Under the pieces are notes generated by a model. The model was not told where the DNA came from, did not search any database, and was given only the letters and a program-made list of their open reading frames with translations. The position numbers and the translations under genes are program-made. From Tenacibaculum pacificus (lineage in GTDB: Bacteria > Bacteroidota > Bacteroidia > Flavobacteriales > Flavobacteriaceae), in NCBI RefSeq assembly GCF_027941775.1, contig NZ_CP115917.1:914501-978500 (forward strand): 64,000 bases of DNA, written 5' to 3'. This document shows positions 55,778-63,495 of this stretch, one piece after another (position 1 is the first letter of the stretch; every line of letters begins with the position of its first letter).

Positions 55778-57776
55778 TTAAAATCTTTTTTTGATAATCA
55801 GGTTGCTTTCTTTTTCATCATAAGCTCGCCAAGTTCCTGATTTTTTTCCGTTTTTATATTTTCCTTTTAGCTTTAAATTTCCGTTCGGATAATACATTTT
55901 ATATTTACCATCTAATAAACCGTCATCTAATGATACTTCAAACTTTAACTTACCATTATCGTGATATTCTTTATAACTAGATGCACTTAAATCAGACGGG
56001 TGAATTTCTTTGAAATCAAAAATACTTTCTATACTATTTGTTGTACTTGTATTTTTTTTAGTGATTAGCTTTAGGTTTAATTCTTTTTTCAATTTTTTAT
56101 CTAAAGCTATTTTTTCTAGTACTAATTTCGGATTATTAAAAGTAGTTGTAATTGTGCTTTTAAAAATATTTCCTTCAGAAGTTAATTGCATACCAAATTG
56201 ATTAAAACAAATAATATATTCTTTGTTTTTTTTGATTTGAAACTGTGTTTTTCTGTCAGTTAAACTTACTATTTCGTTAAAAATATAAGGCGTATTTATA
56301 TAAGTAAAAATAGTAGATTTTTTATCAAATAAATAATTAAATTCTTCAAATTCTTTTGATGAAGCTAAGGTGTAATTACTAATATTATTATTAATAATTT
56401 CCTTTAAAGTATTAGGACTAGCACTAAATATTACATAATCATTAATAATAGTAAAATAAGGTTTTTCCATATTTTTAAACATATTACCAACTATCATTTT
56501 AAAGAATCCGTTTAAGTCTAAAAAATTAATTGTATGATTTTTATAGTTAATTTGTTTAAATTGTAAGGGTGTTTTTTCTTTTATTTTTGATAAGATAAAA
56601 TTCAAGTTTTTAGTAGCTTTTTTAATATCTGAAGTTTTAAAAATAGCAGCAACATCTTTTTTATTTTTAGATAATGAAGAGTTAAAATGAATTAAAGCGA
56701 CTTCATTTCCAATCCAACTACATACATTTTCTTTGATATCTATATCTAATTTGCTTTCAATTTCTTTAATTTGTTTGGTGTAAACTTCAAATTCTTGAGG
56801 GTTTACTTTTTTTAGAGCTTCAAAATTTTCAATGAAAAGTATCAAAGCTATCAAAAGCAAAACTAAGATAAAGTGCCGTGTTTTTTGGAGCGATACTAGC
56901 AATAGTTCTTTTTCCTTTTCCTGATTTTTGAATGGCTGTTAAATAGCTTTCAGAATTTTCTTTTACGTTTGTATATCCATCTGCTTGAATAATAGCTCCT
57001 TCAATTAAAGAAACATCAAAACCTGAATAATAAAGTGAATTTTGAATGTTTTCAATAACTTTTGTATTGGTTTTATCAGTAAAACAAGAAAGATATTTAT
57101 CTAAATATTTATATTGAAAAAATAATTTAAAGAACCCATCTTCAGGAGTTTCTTTGGTAATTTCAACAAAATTAACATCTCTACCAATAACAGGTTTTTG
57201 ATATTGATTTATAGAGTTTTCAACTAAAACGTGTGTATAAGAAGCAATTAATTGATTTTTGATAAATGCAATATGTAGGGTTTCTCTTTTTGTTTTATCG
57301 TAAAGTTCTGTTATTTCTTGATTTTGATAAACTCTGTTGGTAATTTTAAAACCTTCGCCAGCTAAATTAGCAATACTACTTTTTAAGAAGTTAAGTTTCG
57401 ATAGTTTTTCTAAATCAATTACATATAAAAAATCATATTTTTTAGGTTTGTAAACATGTGCAGAAATTAAAACATCTCGTTCACCAACAAAATCAAGAAT
57501 ACTTTTTTGCTCTTTAATAACCTTGTCTAAAGTATTTAAACTTTTACTGATGTCTTTAAAATAACTGTTTTTTTGTAGATGTTTCCAGATATTACTTGCA
57601 CTAATTTCATCCCAAGTATCAATAGGTCTTTCTGTATCTAAAATAAAAACAGCATCACTAGGTATCAAATAAATAGGTTTGATATTATCTTGATTAGCAA
57701 GTGTAAAAATGTATGCTTGATATGCTAAAAAACCTACAAAAGCGATTATCAAAATTCCTAAAATCTTTTTTTTCAT
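55778..57776 (-). pseudogene. DUF3352-like membrane-anchored protein with MORN/YwqK tail, frame break
   Basis: The restored protein has about 665 residues: an N-terminal anchor (ILGIIIAFVGFLAYQAYIFTL-like), a DUF3352-type body (PSDAVFILDTERPIDTWDEI, NTALYLSFAFDSFDTFHENFEALKKVNP) and a C-terminal run of MORN-like repeats (YHDNGKLKFEVSLDDGLLDGKYKMYYPNGNLKLKGKYKNGKKSGTW). The frame stops at TGA near 56829, directly after DTFH; removing one A:T pair at about 56831 (CATTGAA to CATGAA on the coding strand) joins the parts. The start of the second half as an independent gene would make no sense. The function is unknown. Confidence 0.75.
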
Positions 57777-57802
57777 AACTAATGATGCTTATTTTTTATA
57801 GA

Positions 57803-59431
57803 TTATACTTGAATAATTCCTAAGTTAAATTTCTTTTCAATAGGAGCATTGTTTGCCGCTTCAATTCCCATCGAAATCCATGTTCTGGTATCTAAAGGAT
57901 TAATAACTCCATCTGTCCAAATTCTTGCAGCTGCGTAATACGGTGAAACTTGGTCATCGTAACGTGATTTTATTTTATCGAATAATTCGGCTTCTTTTTC
58001 TGGAGTAATTTCTTCACCACGTTTTTTTAACGAAGCTTTTTCTATCTGTAATAAAACTTTTGCAGCAGAATTTCCACTCATAACTGCAAGTTCGGCACTT
58101 GGCCAAGCAGCAATTAATCGAGGGTCGTATGCTTTCCCGCACATTGCATAATTTCCTGCTCCGTACGAATTACCAATAATAATCGTAAATTTTGGAACGA
58201 CAGAATTACTTACTGCATTCACCATTTTAGCACCGTCTTTTATAATTCCGCCGTGTTCAGATTTTGAACCAACCATAAAACCAGTAACATCTTGTAAAAA
58301 AACTAAAGGAATTTTTTTCTGATTACAATTAGCAATAAAACGGGTTGCTTTATCAGCAGAATCATTATAAATTACACCACCAAATTGCATTTCGCCTTTG
58401 GCTGTTTTTACTAATTTTCGTTGATTAGCCACAATACCAACAGCCCAACCGTCCATGCGTGCGTAGCCTGTTAAAATTGTTTTTCCGTAGCCTTCTTTAT
58501 ATTGATCAAATTCAGAATTATCAACCAAACGTTTGATAATTTCTAACATATCATATTGTGCATTTCTTTCTTTAGGAAGAATCCCGAAAATATCATCTTC
58601 GTTTTCTTTTGGAGGAAGTGCTTTTTTTCTATTAAAACCAGCGTTGTCAGCGTCGCCAATTTTATCCATCAATTTTTTAATGGTATCTAAAGCATCTTTA
58701 TCATCTTTAGATTTATAGTCGGTAACACCTGATATTTCGCAATGTGTAGTTGCGCCACCCAAAGTTTCATTATCAATACTTTCTCCAATTGCGGCTTTTA
58801 CCAAATAACTTCCAGCTAAGAATATACTACCTGTTTTATCAACAATTAAAGCCTCATCACTCATAATAGGCAAATAAGCACCACCAGCAACACAGCTTCC
58901 CATAATTGCAGAAATTTGGGTAATTCCCATACTGCTCATCATTGCATTGTTTCTGAAAATACGTCCGAAGTGTTCTTTATCAGGAAAAATTTCATCTTGT
59001 AAAGGAAGATATACTCCCGCAGAATCTACCAAATAAATAATAGGTAATTTATTTTCTATGGATATTTCTTGTGCTCTTAAATTCTTTTTTCCTGTAATAG
59101 GAAACCAAGCACCAGCTTTTACAGTAGCATCGTTGGCAACAACAATACATTGTTTTCCGCTAACGTATCCCATTTTTACAACAACTCCACCAGACGGGCA
59201 TCCGCCGTGTTCTTGATACATTTTATCGCCTGCAAAAGCTCCAATTTCTATAGATTTTGTTTTATCATCTAAAAGATAATCGATACGTTCACGAGCTGAT
59301 AATTTTCCTTTTTCACGTTGTTTATCAATACGTTTTTGTCCTCCGCCTAATTTAACTTTGGCAAAACGTTTACGTAAATCAGCTACTAAAAGTTTATTGT
59401 AATCTTCATTTTTATTGAAGTTAAGATCCAT
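57803..59431 (-). CDS. Acyl-CoA carboxylase carboxyltransferase beta subunit
   Basis: A 542-residue carboxyltransferase of the propionyl-/methylcrotonyl-CoA carboxylase type, which moves CO2 from carboxybiotin to an acyl-CoA. Blocks include the N-terminal EKGKLSARERIDYLLDD, GCPSGGVVVKMGYVSGKQCIVVANDATVKAGAW, SAGVYLPLQDEIFPDKEHFG, GSCVAGGAYLPIMSDEA and IIGNSYGAGNYAMCGKAYDP. The GSYLVKAAIGE and motif order favour methylcrotonyl-CoA or a related enzyme, but the exact substrate is not certain. The biotin-bearing alpha subunit is not nearby. I chose ATG 59431 (MDLNFNKNEDYNKL), seven codons inside another ATG. Confidence 0.88.
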   Translation of the reverse strand: MDLNFNKNEDYNKLLVADLRKRFAKVKLGGGQKRIDKQREKGKLSARERIDYLLDDKTKSIEIGAFAGDKMYQEHGGCPSGGVVVKMGYVSGKQCIVVANDATVKAGAWFPITGKKNLRAQEISIENKLPIIYLVDSAGVYLPLQDEIFPDKEHFGRIFRNNAMMSSMGITQISAIMGSCVAGGAYLPIMSDEALIVDKTGSIFLAGSYLVKAAIGESIDNETLGGATTHCEISGVTDYKSKDDKDALDTIKKLMDKIGDADNAGFNRKKALPPKENEDDIFGILPKERNAQYDMLEIIKRLVDNSEFDQYKEGYGKTILTGYARMDGWAVGIVANQRKLVKTAKGEMQFGGVIYNDSADKATRFIANCNQKKIPLVFLQDVTGFMVGSKSEHGGIIKDGAKMVNAVSNSVVPKFTIIIGNSYGAGNYAMCGKAYDPRLIAAWPSAELAVMSGNSAAKVLLQIEKASLKKRGEEITPEKEAELFDKIKSRYDDQVSPYYAAARIWTDGVINPLDTRTWISMGIEAANNAPIEKKFNLGIIQV

Positions 59432-59522
59432 AGGTACGTTATTTATTTGCAATTGCTAAAGTATAAAAAACCCTTTAAATTTATGGTTGATTTTGTTAAA
59501 AAAGCTAATTAATCTCCGTGAA

Positions 59523-59545
59523 TTTATATTCCATGGGTTTTAAAT
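59523..59545. promoter_or_regulatory. Operator-like dyad at DoxX promoter (MarR cluster site 1)
   Basis: TTTATATTCCATGGGTTTTA followed by AAT: an imperfect palindrome centred between 59533 and 59534 (CC-AT-GG core, outer TTTA/TAAA). The G of the -7 box is 31 bases after the CC, exactly as at site 2, and the dyad covers the position of the -33 element. Confidence 0.6.
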
Positions 59546-59563
59546 GTTTTTATTGTATATTTG
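59533..59563 (+). promoter_or_regulatory. Promoter of the DoxX-OsmC-FMN reductase operon
   Basis: -7 box TATATTTG (59556-59563) is an exact match; the -33 position, 20 bases upstream, reads ATG instead of TTG and is inside the dyad. The transcript start near 59567 excludes the GTG at 59518 and fixes the DoxX start at 59587. Confidence 0.7.
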
Positions 59564-59586
59564 TATCGAACTTAAAACGAATAAAA

Positions 59587-59937
59587 ATGAAAAAAGAATA
59601 CATAATTTATTATATAGCTACTGGTTTATTATCATTATTAGTATTGTTTTCAGCAGGAATGTATTTTTTTAATCATCAAGAAGTAGCAGTAATGTTTACT
59701 AATTTTGGTTATCCTATTTATATTATTTATCCGTATGCGGTTGCAAAATTATTAGGTGTTATTACTATTTGGTTTGTAGCAAATAAAACAATTAAAGAAT
59801 GGGTATATGCGGGTTTTTTCTTTGCTTTTATACTTGCTTTTTTTGCACATGTTATGATTGGAGATGGTGAGCAAATGGGGGCATTAATTGCTATGATTTT
59901 ATTGGTAGTTTCTTATATTTATAGTAAAAAAATATAA
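59587..59937 (+). CDS. DoxX-like small membrane protein
   Basis: A 116-residue protein with four hydrophobic segments (TGLLSLLVLFSAGMYFF, YPYAVAKLLGVITIWF, WVYAGFFFAFILAFFAHVM, MGALIAMILLVVSYIYS) matching the DoxX-like family. DoxX-type proteins occur with redox and quinone-handling genes. The start is ATG 59587, since the promoter lies just upstream. First gene of the operon DoxX-OsmC-FMN reductase (gaps of 7 and 17 bases). Confidence 0.82.
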   Translation: MKKEYIIYYIATGLLSLLVLFSAGMYFFNHQEVAVMFTNFGYPIYIIYPYAVAKLLGVITIWFVANKTIKEWVYAGFFFAFILAFFAHVMIGDGEQMGALIAMILLVVSYIYSKKI

Positions 59938-59944
59938 AGTAATA

Positions 59945-60352
59945 ATGGCAGGTAAAGCATCATCAAAAGTAATATTAAGTAATCGTAATTATGTAGCGGA
60001 AGCAAAAATGAGAAATCATTTTGTAATTACAGATCAACCTGTTGAAAAAGGAGGAGATAATAATGGACCAACGCCTGTGGAATATTTATTAACCGCAATT
60101 GGTGGTTGCGTTTCCATAACTTTAAGAACCTACGCTGAAAATAAAAACTGGGATGTTGGTGAAATAACAGTTAATGTTACACAGCAAATAAGGTTAACAT
60201 CCGAAGGAATAAAAACATCATTAATAGAAGAAATATCTTTTGAAAAAGAGATAACCAAAGCTCAAAAAAAAATATTATTAGAAGTTGCAGGAACATGCCC
60301 TGTTGCTCAAATGGTAAAAGGAATAACCGAAATAGTAAGTAATATTCAATAA
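59945..60352 (+). CDS. OsmC-family peroxidase-like protein
   Basis: A 135-residue OsmC/Ohr superfamily protein; these reduce organic hydroperoxides with two Cys. The two Cys are present: GGCVSITLRTYA (about residue 56) and AGTCPVAQMVKGI (about 119), with the family block GPTPVEYLLTAIGGC. It is the second gene in the operon, consistent with a role against peroxides or electrophiles. Confidence 0.9.
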   Translation: MAGKASSKVILSNRNYVAEAKMRNHFVITDQPVEKGGDNNGPTPVEYLLTAIGGCVSITLRTYAENKNWDVGEITVNVTQQIRLTSEGIKTSLIEEISFEKEITKAQKKILLEVAGTCPVAQMVKGITEIVSNIQ

Positions 60353-60369
60353 AATAAAACATAGTTAAT

Positions 60370-60900
60370 ATGAAAAAAATAATCGCTTTTGCAGGAAGTA
60401 ATAGTAAAAAATCAATCAATAAAGAATTAGCAACTTATGTAACAATTTTAATTGATAATTCAATAACCACCGTTTTAGATTTAAATGATTTTCCAATTCC
60501 TGTTTATGGTGTAGATACTGAAACTGAAAATGGGATTCCAGAGAACGCTCAAAAATTCTTTGATATAATTCAAAGTGCTGATGGAATTATTTTATCGTTA
60601 GCAGAACATAACGGAAATTTTTCGGTAGCATTTAAAAATATGTTTGATTGGATGTCTCGTATTAATCAAAAAGTATGGAATAATATTCCGATGTTATTAA
60701 TGGCAACATCTCCAGGAGGTAGAGGTGGAGCAAGTGTTTTATCAATAGCTAAAAATGGATTTTCTCATATGGGCGGAAATATTATAGCTGATTTTTCTTT
60801 GCCAAGTTTTTATGATAATTTTAAAGAAGGAACTATTATTGATGATGCGTTAAATACACAGTTAAAAGAATTAGTTATCAAGTTAAAAAAATCGTTGTAA
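60370..60900 (+). CDS. NAD(P)H-dependent FMN reductase (flavodoxin-fold)
   Basis: A 176-residue FMN-binding oxidoreductase: phosphate loop AFAGSNSKKSINKELA at the N-terminus, SADGIILSLAEHNGNFSVAFKNMFDWMSR (flavin site; family usually PEYNGS) and ATSPGGRGGASVL. Enzymes of this group reduce quinones, azo dyes or chromate and protect from redox-cycling compounds. It is the last gene of the operon; the marR gene follows after 88 bases with its own promoter. Confidence 0.9.
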   Translation: MKKIIAFAGSNSKKSINKELATYVTILIDNSITTVLDLNDFPIPVYGVDTETENGIPENAQKFFDIIQSADGIILSLAEHNGNFSVAFKNMFDWMSRINQKVWNNIPMLLMATSPGGRGGASVLSIAKNGFSHMGGNIIADFSLPSFYDNFKEGTIIDDALNTQLKELVIKLKKSL

Positions 60901-60919
60901 TTACAATATTTTTATTGAT

Positions 60920-60941
60920 TTTATATTCCTTGGAGTGTAAA
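60920..60941. promoter_or_regulatory. Operator-like dyad at marR promoter (site 2)
   Basis: TTTATATTCC-TTGGAGTGTAAA: an imperfect palindrome with core CCTTGG and outer TTTA/TAAA. It contains the -33 TTG of the marR promoter, so binding would block transcription (autorepression). Confidence 0.65.
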
Positions 60942-60960
60942 TGTGTTTTTTGTAATTTTG
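60930..60960 (+). promoter_or_regulatory. Promoter of marR
   Basis: TTG (60930-60932), a 20-base spacer and TAATTTTG (60953-60960) match the consensus exactly; ATG at 60989. Confidence 0.85.
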
Positions 60961-60988
60961 CTATCACATAAAAAATAATTAGGTTCAT

Positions 60989-61426
60989 ATGGGAGATATT
61001 TCTAAAGATATAAAATCTAAATTTCCAAATAATAAAGTAAAGGCACTTATCAACATAAAATACACGGCAAGTTGGTTGAGTAGTAATGAAAATGATTTTT
61101 TTAAGCCTTACGGAATATCGCCTCAACAATTTAATATTTTACGAATTTTAAGAGGTGCAGCTAAACCGATAAAAGTACAAGTTATTAAAGATAGAATGAT
61201 TGAACGAGCTCCGAATGCAACTCGTTTAATGGATAAATTATGTGATAAAAAATTTATAGAACGTATTCGTTGTGAACATGATAGAAGAGTTGTTTATATT
61301 AATATAACTAAGCAAGGTTTAGCATTATTAACAACTATTGATACTTCAAAAAAGTTAGGTTTTTTAGATAATTTAACAGAAGAAGAAGCTACTCAATTAA
61401 GTGATTTATTAGATAAAATTAGATAA
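60989..61426 (+). CDS. MarR-family transcriptional regulator
   Basis: A 145-residue winged-helix regulator: PYGISPQQFNILRILRGAAKPIKVQVIKDRMIERAPNATRLMDKLCDKKFIERIRCEHDRRVVYINITKQG covers the helix-turn-helix and wing (Asp-Arg-Arg). Helical dimerisation segments flank it. One Cys lies in the wing region (RCEHDRR) and one in the recognition helix region (KLCDKK), possibly redox-reactive. Three related dyads in and around its gene, at the DoxX, marR and pirin promoters, are the likely binding sites. Confidence 0.9.
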   Translation: MGDISKDIKSKFPNNKVKALINIKYTASWLSSNENDFFKPYGISPQQFNILRILRGAAKPIKVQVIKDRMIERAPNATRLMDKLCDKKFIERIRCEHDRRVVYINITKQGLALLTTIDTSKKLGFLDNLTEEEATQLSDLLDKIR

Positions 61427-61468
61427 ACAATTGTTTGTTAAATTTTATTTTAAAATAAAAAATTTACA

Positions 61469-61494
61469 AAAATATTCTCCATGGAGAATATTTT
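61469..61494. promoter_or_regulatory. Perfect 26-base palindrome before pirin (site 3)
   Basis: The core TATTCTCCATGGAGAATA is flanked by AAAA and TTTT; all 13 base pairs of the dyad match. It has no loop and so is unlikely to be a terminator. The CCATGG centre is shared with the dyads at 59523 and 60920. It lies 18 bases before the pirin ATG. Confidence 0.75.
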
Positions 61495-61511
61495 GATTAA
61501 ATAATATTTCA

Positions 61512-62381
61512 ATGAAAAAAATAAAATCAATACAGCATAAAGTAGGGAGTCCGTTAGTAAATATGGGCGATATCCAATTAAGACAACCTTTACCAATACA
61601 AGGTATCGAAAATGTGGATCCTTTTTTATTATTACATCATTACGGACCTTACGCAATTAGCGAGTTTAATAATCCGTTTGATTTAGGAGCCCATCCACAT
61701 CGTGGTTTTGAGCCGATAACTTTGTTGTTTAAAGGCGAACAATTACATAGAGATTCTTTAGGAAATGAAATGTTAGTAAAAGAAGGTGACGTACAATGGA
61801 CAACTGCAGGTAGAGGAGTTGTTCATGCCGAAGCACCATCAAAAGAATTTGTTGAAAAAGGAGGCGAGTTAGAAGGAATTCAATTATGGTTAAATCTACC
61901 CGCATCAAAAAAAATGATGCCCGCTAATTATCAGCATATAAAAAGTGAACGTATTCCTGTTGTTTTAAATACTGATAAAACCATTCAATTAAATGTTGTT
62001 GCAGGAAGTCAAGCCGATAAATTCGGATTGATAACCACACAAACTTCTGTAAATGTTTTTACTGTAAAAGCCAAAAAGGAAGGTATTATGGATATTGATA
62101 TTCCTGAAACACATCAATCATTGGTTTATTTATTAGACGGTGAAGTTTTAATAAATAATATTGCAACATTAAAAAAAGGAGCAACTCAAATGGTTACTTT
62201 TAATAATGATGGTGATTTTATTAAAATTGATGCCAAAAAAGAAAGTACATTATTGGTGTTATCAGGAGAACCAATTAATGAAAAAGTAGCCCAATACGGA
62301 CCTTATGTAATGAATACACAAACCGAAATTATGGAAGCAATGCGTGATTATCAAAAAGGAAAAATGGGCTTTTTATATTAG
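61512..62381 (+). CDS. Pirin-family protein (quercetinase-like)
   Basis: A 289-residue bicupin with the pirin metal site: GAHPHRGFEPITLLFKGEQLHRDSLGN supplies two His, and GRGVVHAEAPS supplies His and Glu. Bacterial pirins bind iron and some degrade quercetin; several are regulated by LysR/MarR-type repressors sensing phenolic compounds. It follows marR by 85 bases with the perfect palindrome in between. The start is ATG 61512, which gives the family N-terminus KSIQHKVGSPLVNMGD. Confidence 0.92.
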   Translation: MKKIKSIQHKVGSPLVNMGDIQLRQPLPIQGIENVDPFLLLHHYGPYAISEFNNPFDLGAHPHRGFEPITLLFKGEQLHRDSLGNEMLVKEGDVQWTTAGRGVVHAEAPSKEFVEKGGELEGIQLWLNLPASKKMMPANYQHIKSERIPVVLNTDKTIQLNVVAGSQADKFGLITTQTSVNVFTVKAKKEGIMDIDIPETHQSLVYLLDGEVLINNIATLKKGATQMVTFNNDGDFIKIDAKKESTLLVLSGEPINEKVAQYGPYVMNTQTEIMEAMRDYQKGKMGFLY

Positions 62382-62400
62382 TATAATTTTTTTAAATGTA

Positions 62401-62432
62401 AAAACTCAGGATATATAATCCTGAGTTTTTTA
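62401..62432. terminator. Terminator after pirin
   Basis: AAAACTCAGGAT (62401-62412) and ATCCTGAGTTTT (62418-62429) plus further T. It can serve the small lipoprotein gene on the minus strand as well. Confidence 0.9.
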
Positions 62433-62459
62433 TTTTAATACTTAAAAGTTTTTTTTTGA

Positions 62460-62579
62460 TTAAAAAACCTCTTCAAAATCTCCTTGAACTTTAGTACACT
62501 GATAACTTTCTTGGCGACTACAACCAAAAATTAAGGTTAAAAATAGCACTAAACAACATATCATTTTTAATTTTTTCAT
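62460..62579 (-). CDS. Small lipoprotein, 39 residues
   Basis: The frame starts MKKLKMICCLVLFLTLIFGC and ends SYQCTKVQGDFEEVF. The first 19 residues are a lipoprotein signal peptide with lipobox L-I-F-G-C, leaving a 20-residue mature peptide with one further Cys. It lies between the pirin terminator and the secreted protein gene, 13 bases after that gene's stop and on the same strand, so it is probably co-transcribed with it. The function is unknown. Confidence 0.7.
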   Translation of the reverse strand: MKKLKMICCLVLFLTLIFGCSRQESYQCTKVQGDFEEVF

Positions 62580-62592
62580 CTTTTATATCAAA

Positions 62593-63492
62593 TTAATTAA
62601 TTACTATGGTTTTAATAACTCCGTCTACTTCAACTTGGTAAACTCCCGAATCTAAACCTTCAAAAATGCTTTTACCTTGGCTGATGCTAGAAGTATATAA
62701 AAGATTTCCGTTTTGTTTTAGTAAAACAGATGTAGCAGGTATTGCGTATTCAACTTTTATAACTCCTTTAAAATCACAAACTTCGTGTTTTCTAAAAAAA
62801 CGAGGTTCTTTAACTTCAATTTTCGTTACTTGAATTTGTACTGTTTTTATTTCAGATTGATTTTCTGAAACAATCATAAATTCAACAGGATTTGTAAAAT
62901 CGATAATAGTATTTGGAGTTAGTAAATTACCATCATAAAAAACAGTTGTACCCAAACTTACGTCAAAAAAAGGTGTAAGAGAAGTTATATCTTCAGTGTT
63001 TTTTATTTCAATAGTTACATTATTATCGGTCTCAGTATAACTTAAAACTGGAATGTTTTCAAACTCCACAGTATTTAATATAGCTACGTCAGATAAAGTA
63101 GGTTGAGCTACACTATATGCTTGTTGTAAATTTCCGTAATGTGCTAAAATTTCAAATTCTAATTGATTATCGATTTCTGTAACAGTATCTTCAGTTGAAT
63201 TATAAACTTTAAAATTAAGCTGTTCTCCATCTGTATTCGAAAATATAGTTAAATAAGCATAATACTTATCTTCTGAAGCTACATAAATTAAATTCGTAAC
63301 ACCTCTACATTCATCATTTACAAAAACACCAACTTTATCGTTTTCGCTTGATAAACGTGTTCCATTAATATTGATAAACGAAACTAATGACATTGTGTGT
63401 TCAAATTCGTTTTCGTTCAAACTCCAGTTAGGAGTTTGAGCGATTAACGAATTGATAAAGAAAAAACTGCAAATAATTATTAAATTTCTCAT
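62593..63492 (-). CDS. Secreted beta-rich protein
   Basis: A 299-residue exported protein with signal peptide (LIIICSFFFINSLIAQ), an early domain (VGVFVNDECRGVTNLIYVASEDKYYAYLTIFSNTDGEQLNFKVY) that resembles a segment in the neighbouring C-terminal fragment, and Ig-like/beta sequence afterwards. It ends in a short segment (SGVYQVEVDGVIKTIVIN) that recalls the end of a sorting domain but lacks the usual PNP-type start. It may be surface-exposed. It stops 13 bases before the lipoprotein gene. Confidence 0.7.
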   Translation of the reverse strand: MRNLIIICSFFFINSLIAQTPNWSLNENEFEHTMSLVSFININGTRLSSENDKVGVFVNDECRGVTNLIYVASEDKYYAYLTIFSNTDGEQLNFKVYNSTEDTVTEIDNQLEFEILAHYGNLQQAYSVAQPTLSDVAILNTVEFENIPVLSYTETDNNVTIEIKNTEDITSLTPFFDVSLGTTVFYDGNLLTPNTIIDFTNPVEFMIVSENQSEIKTVQIQVTKIEVKEPRFFRKHEVCDFKGVIKVEYAIPATSVLLKQNGNLLYTSSISQGKSIFEGLDSGVYQVEVDGVIKTIVIN

Positions 63493-63495
63493 TAT

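Noticed and set aside
31481..56835. RF2-like programmed +1 frameshifting at CAT-TGA stops in two genes
   Set aside because: The prfB signal is CTT-TGA-C with an upstream Shine-Dalgarno; a His tRNA cannot re-pair well on ATT, and the genes are unrelated. A repeated sequencing indel is more likely.
59518..59586. GTG 59518 as the start of the DoxX-like protein
   Set aside because: The -7 box at 59556-59563 lies inside that extension, so it would not be transcribed.
61469..61494. Reading the palindrome before pirin as a terminator of marR
   Set aside because: It has no loop, only a short T run, and its core recurs at two promoters; an operator is the better reading.
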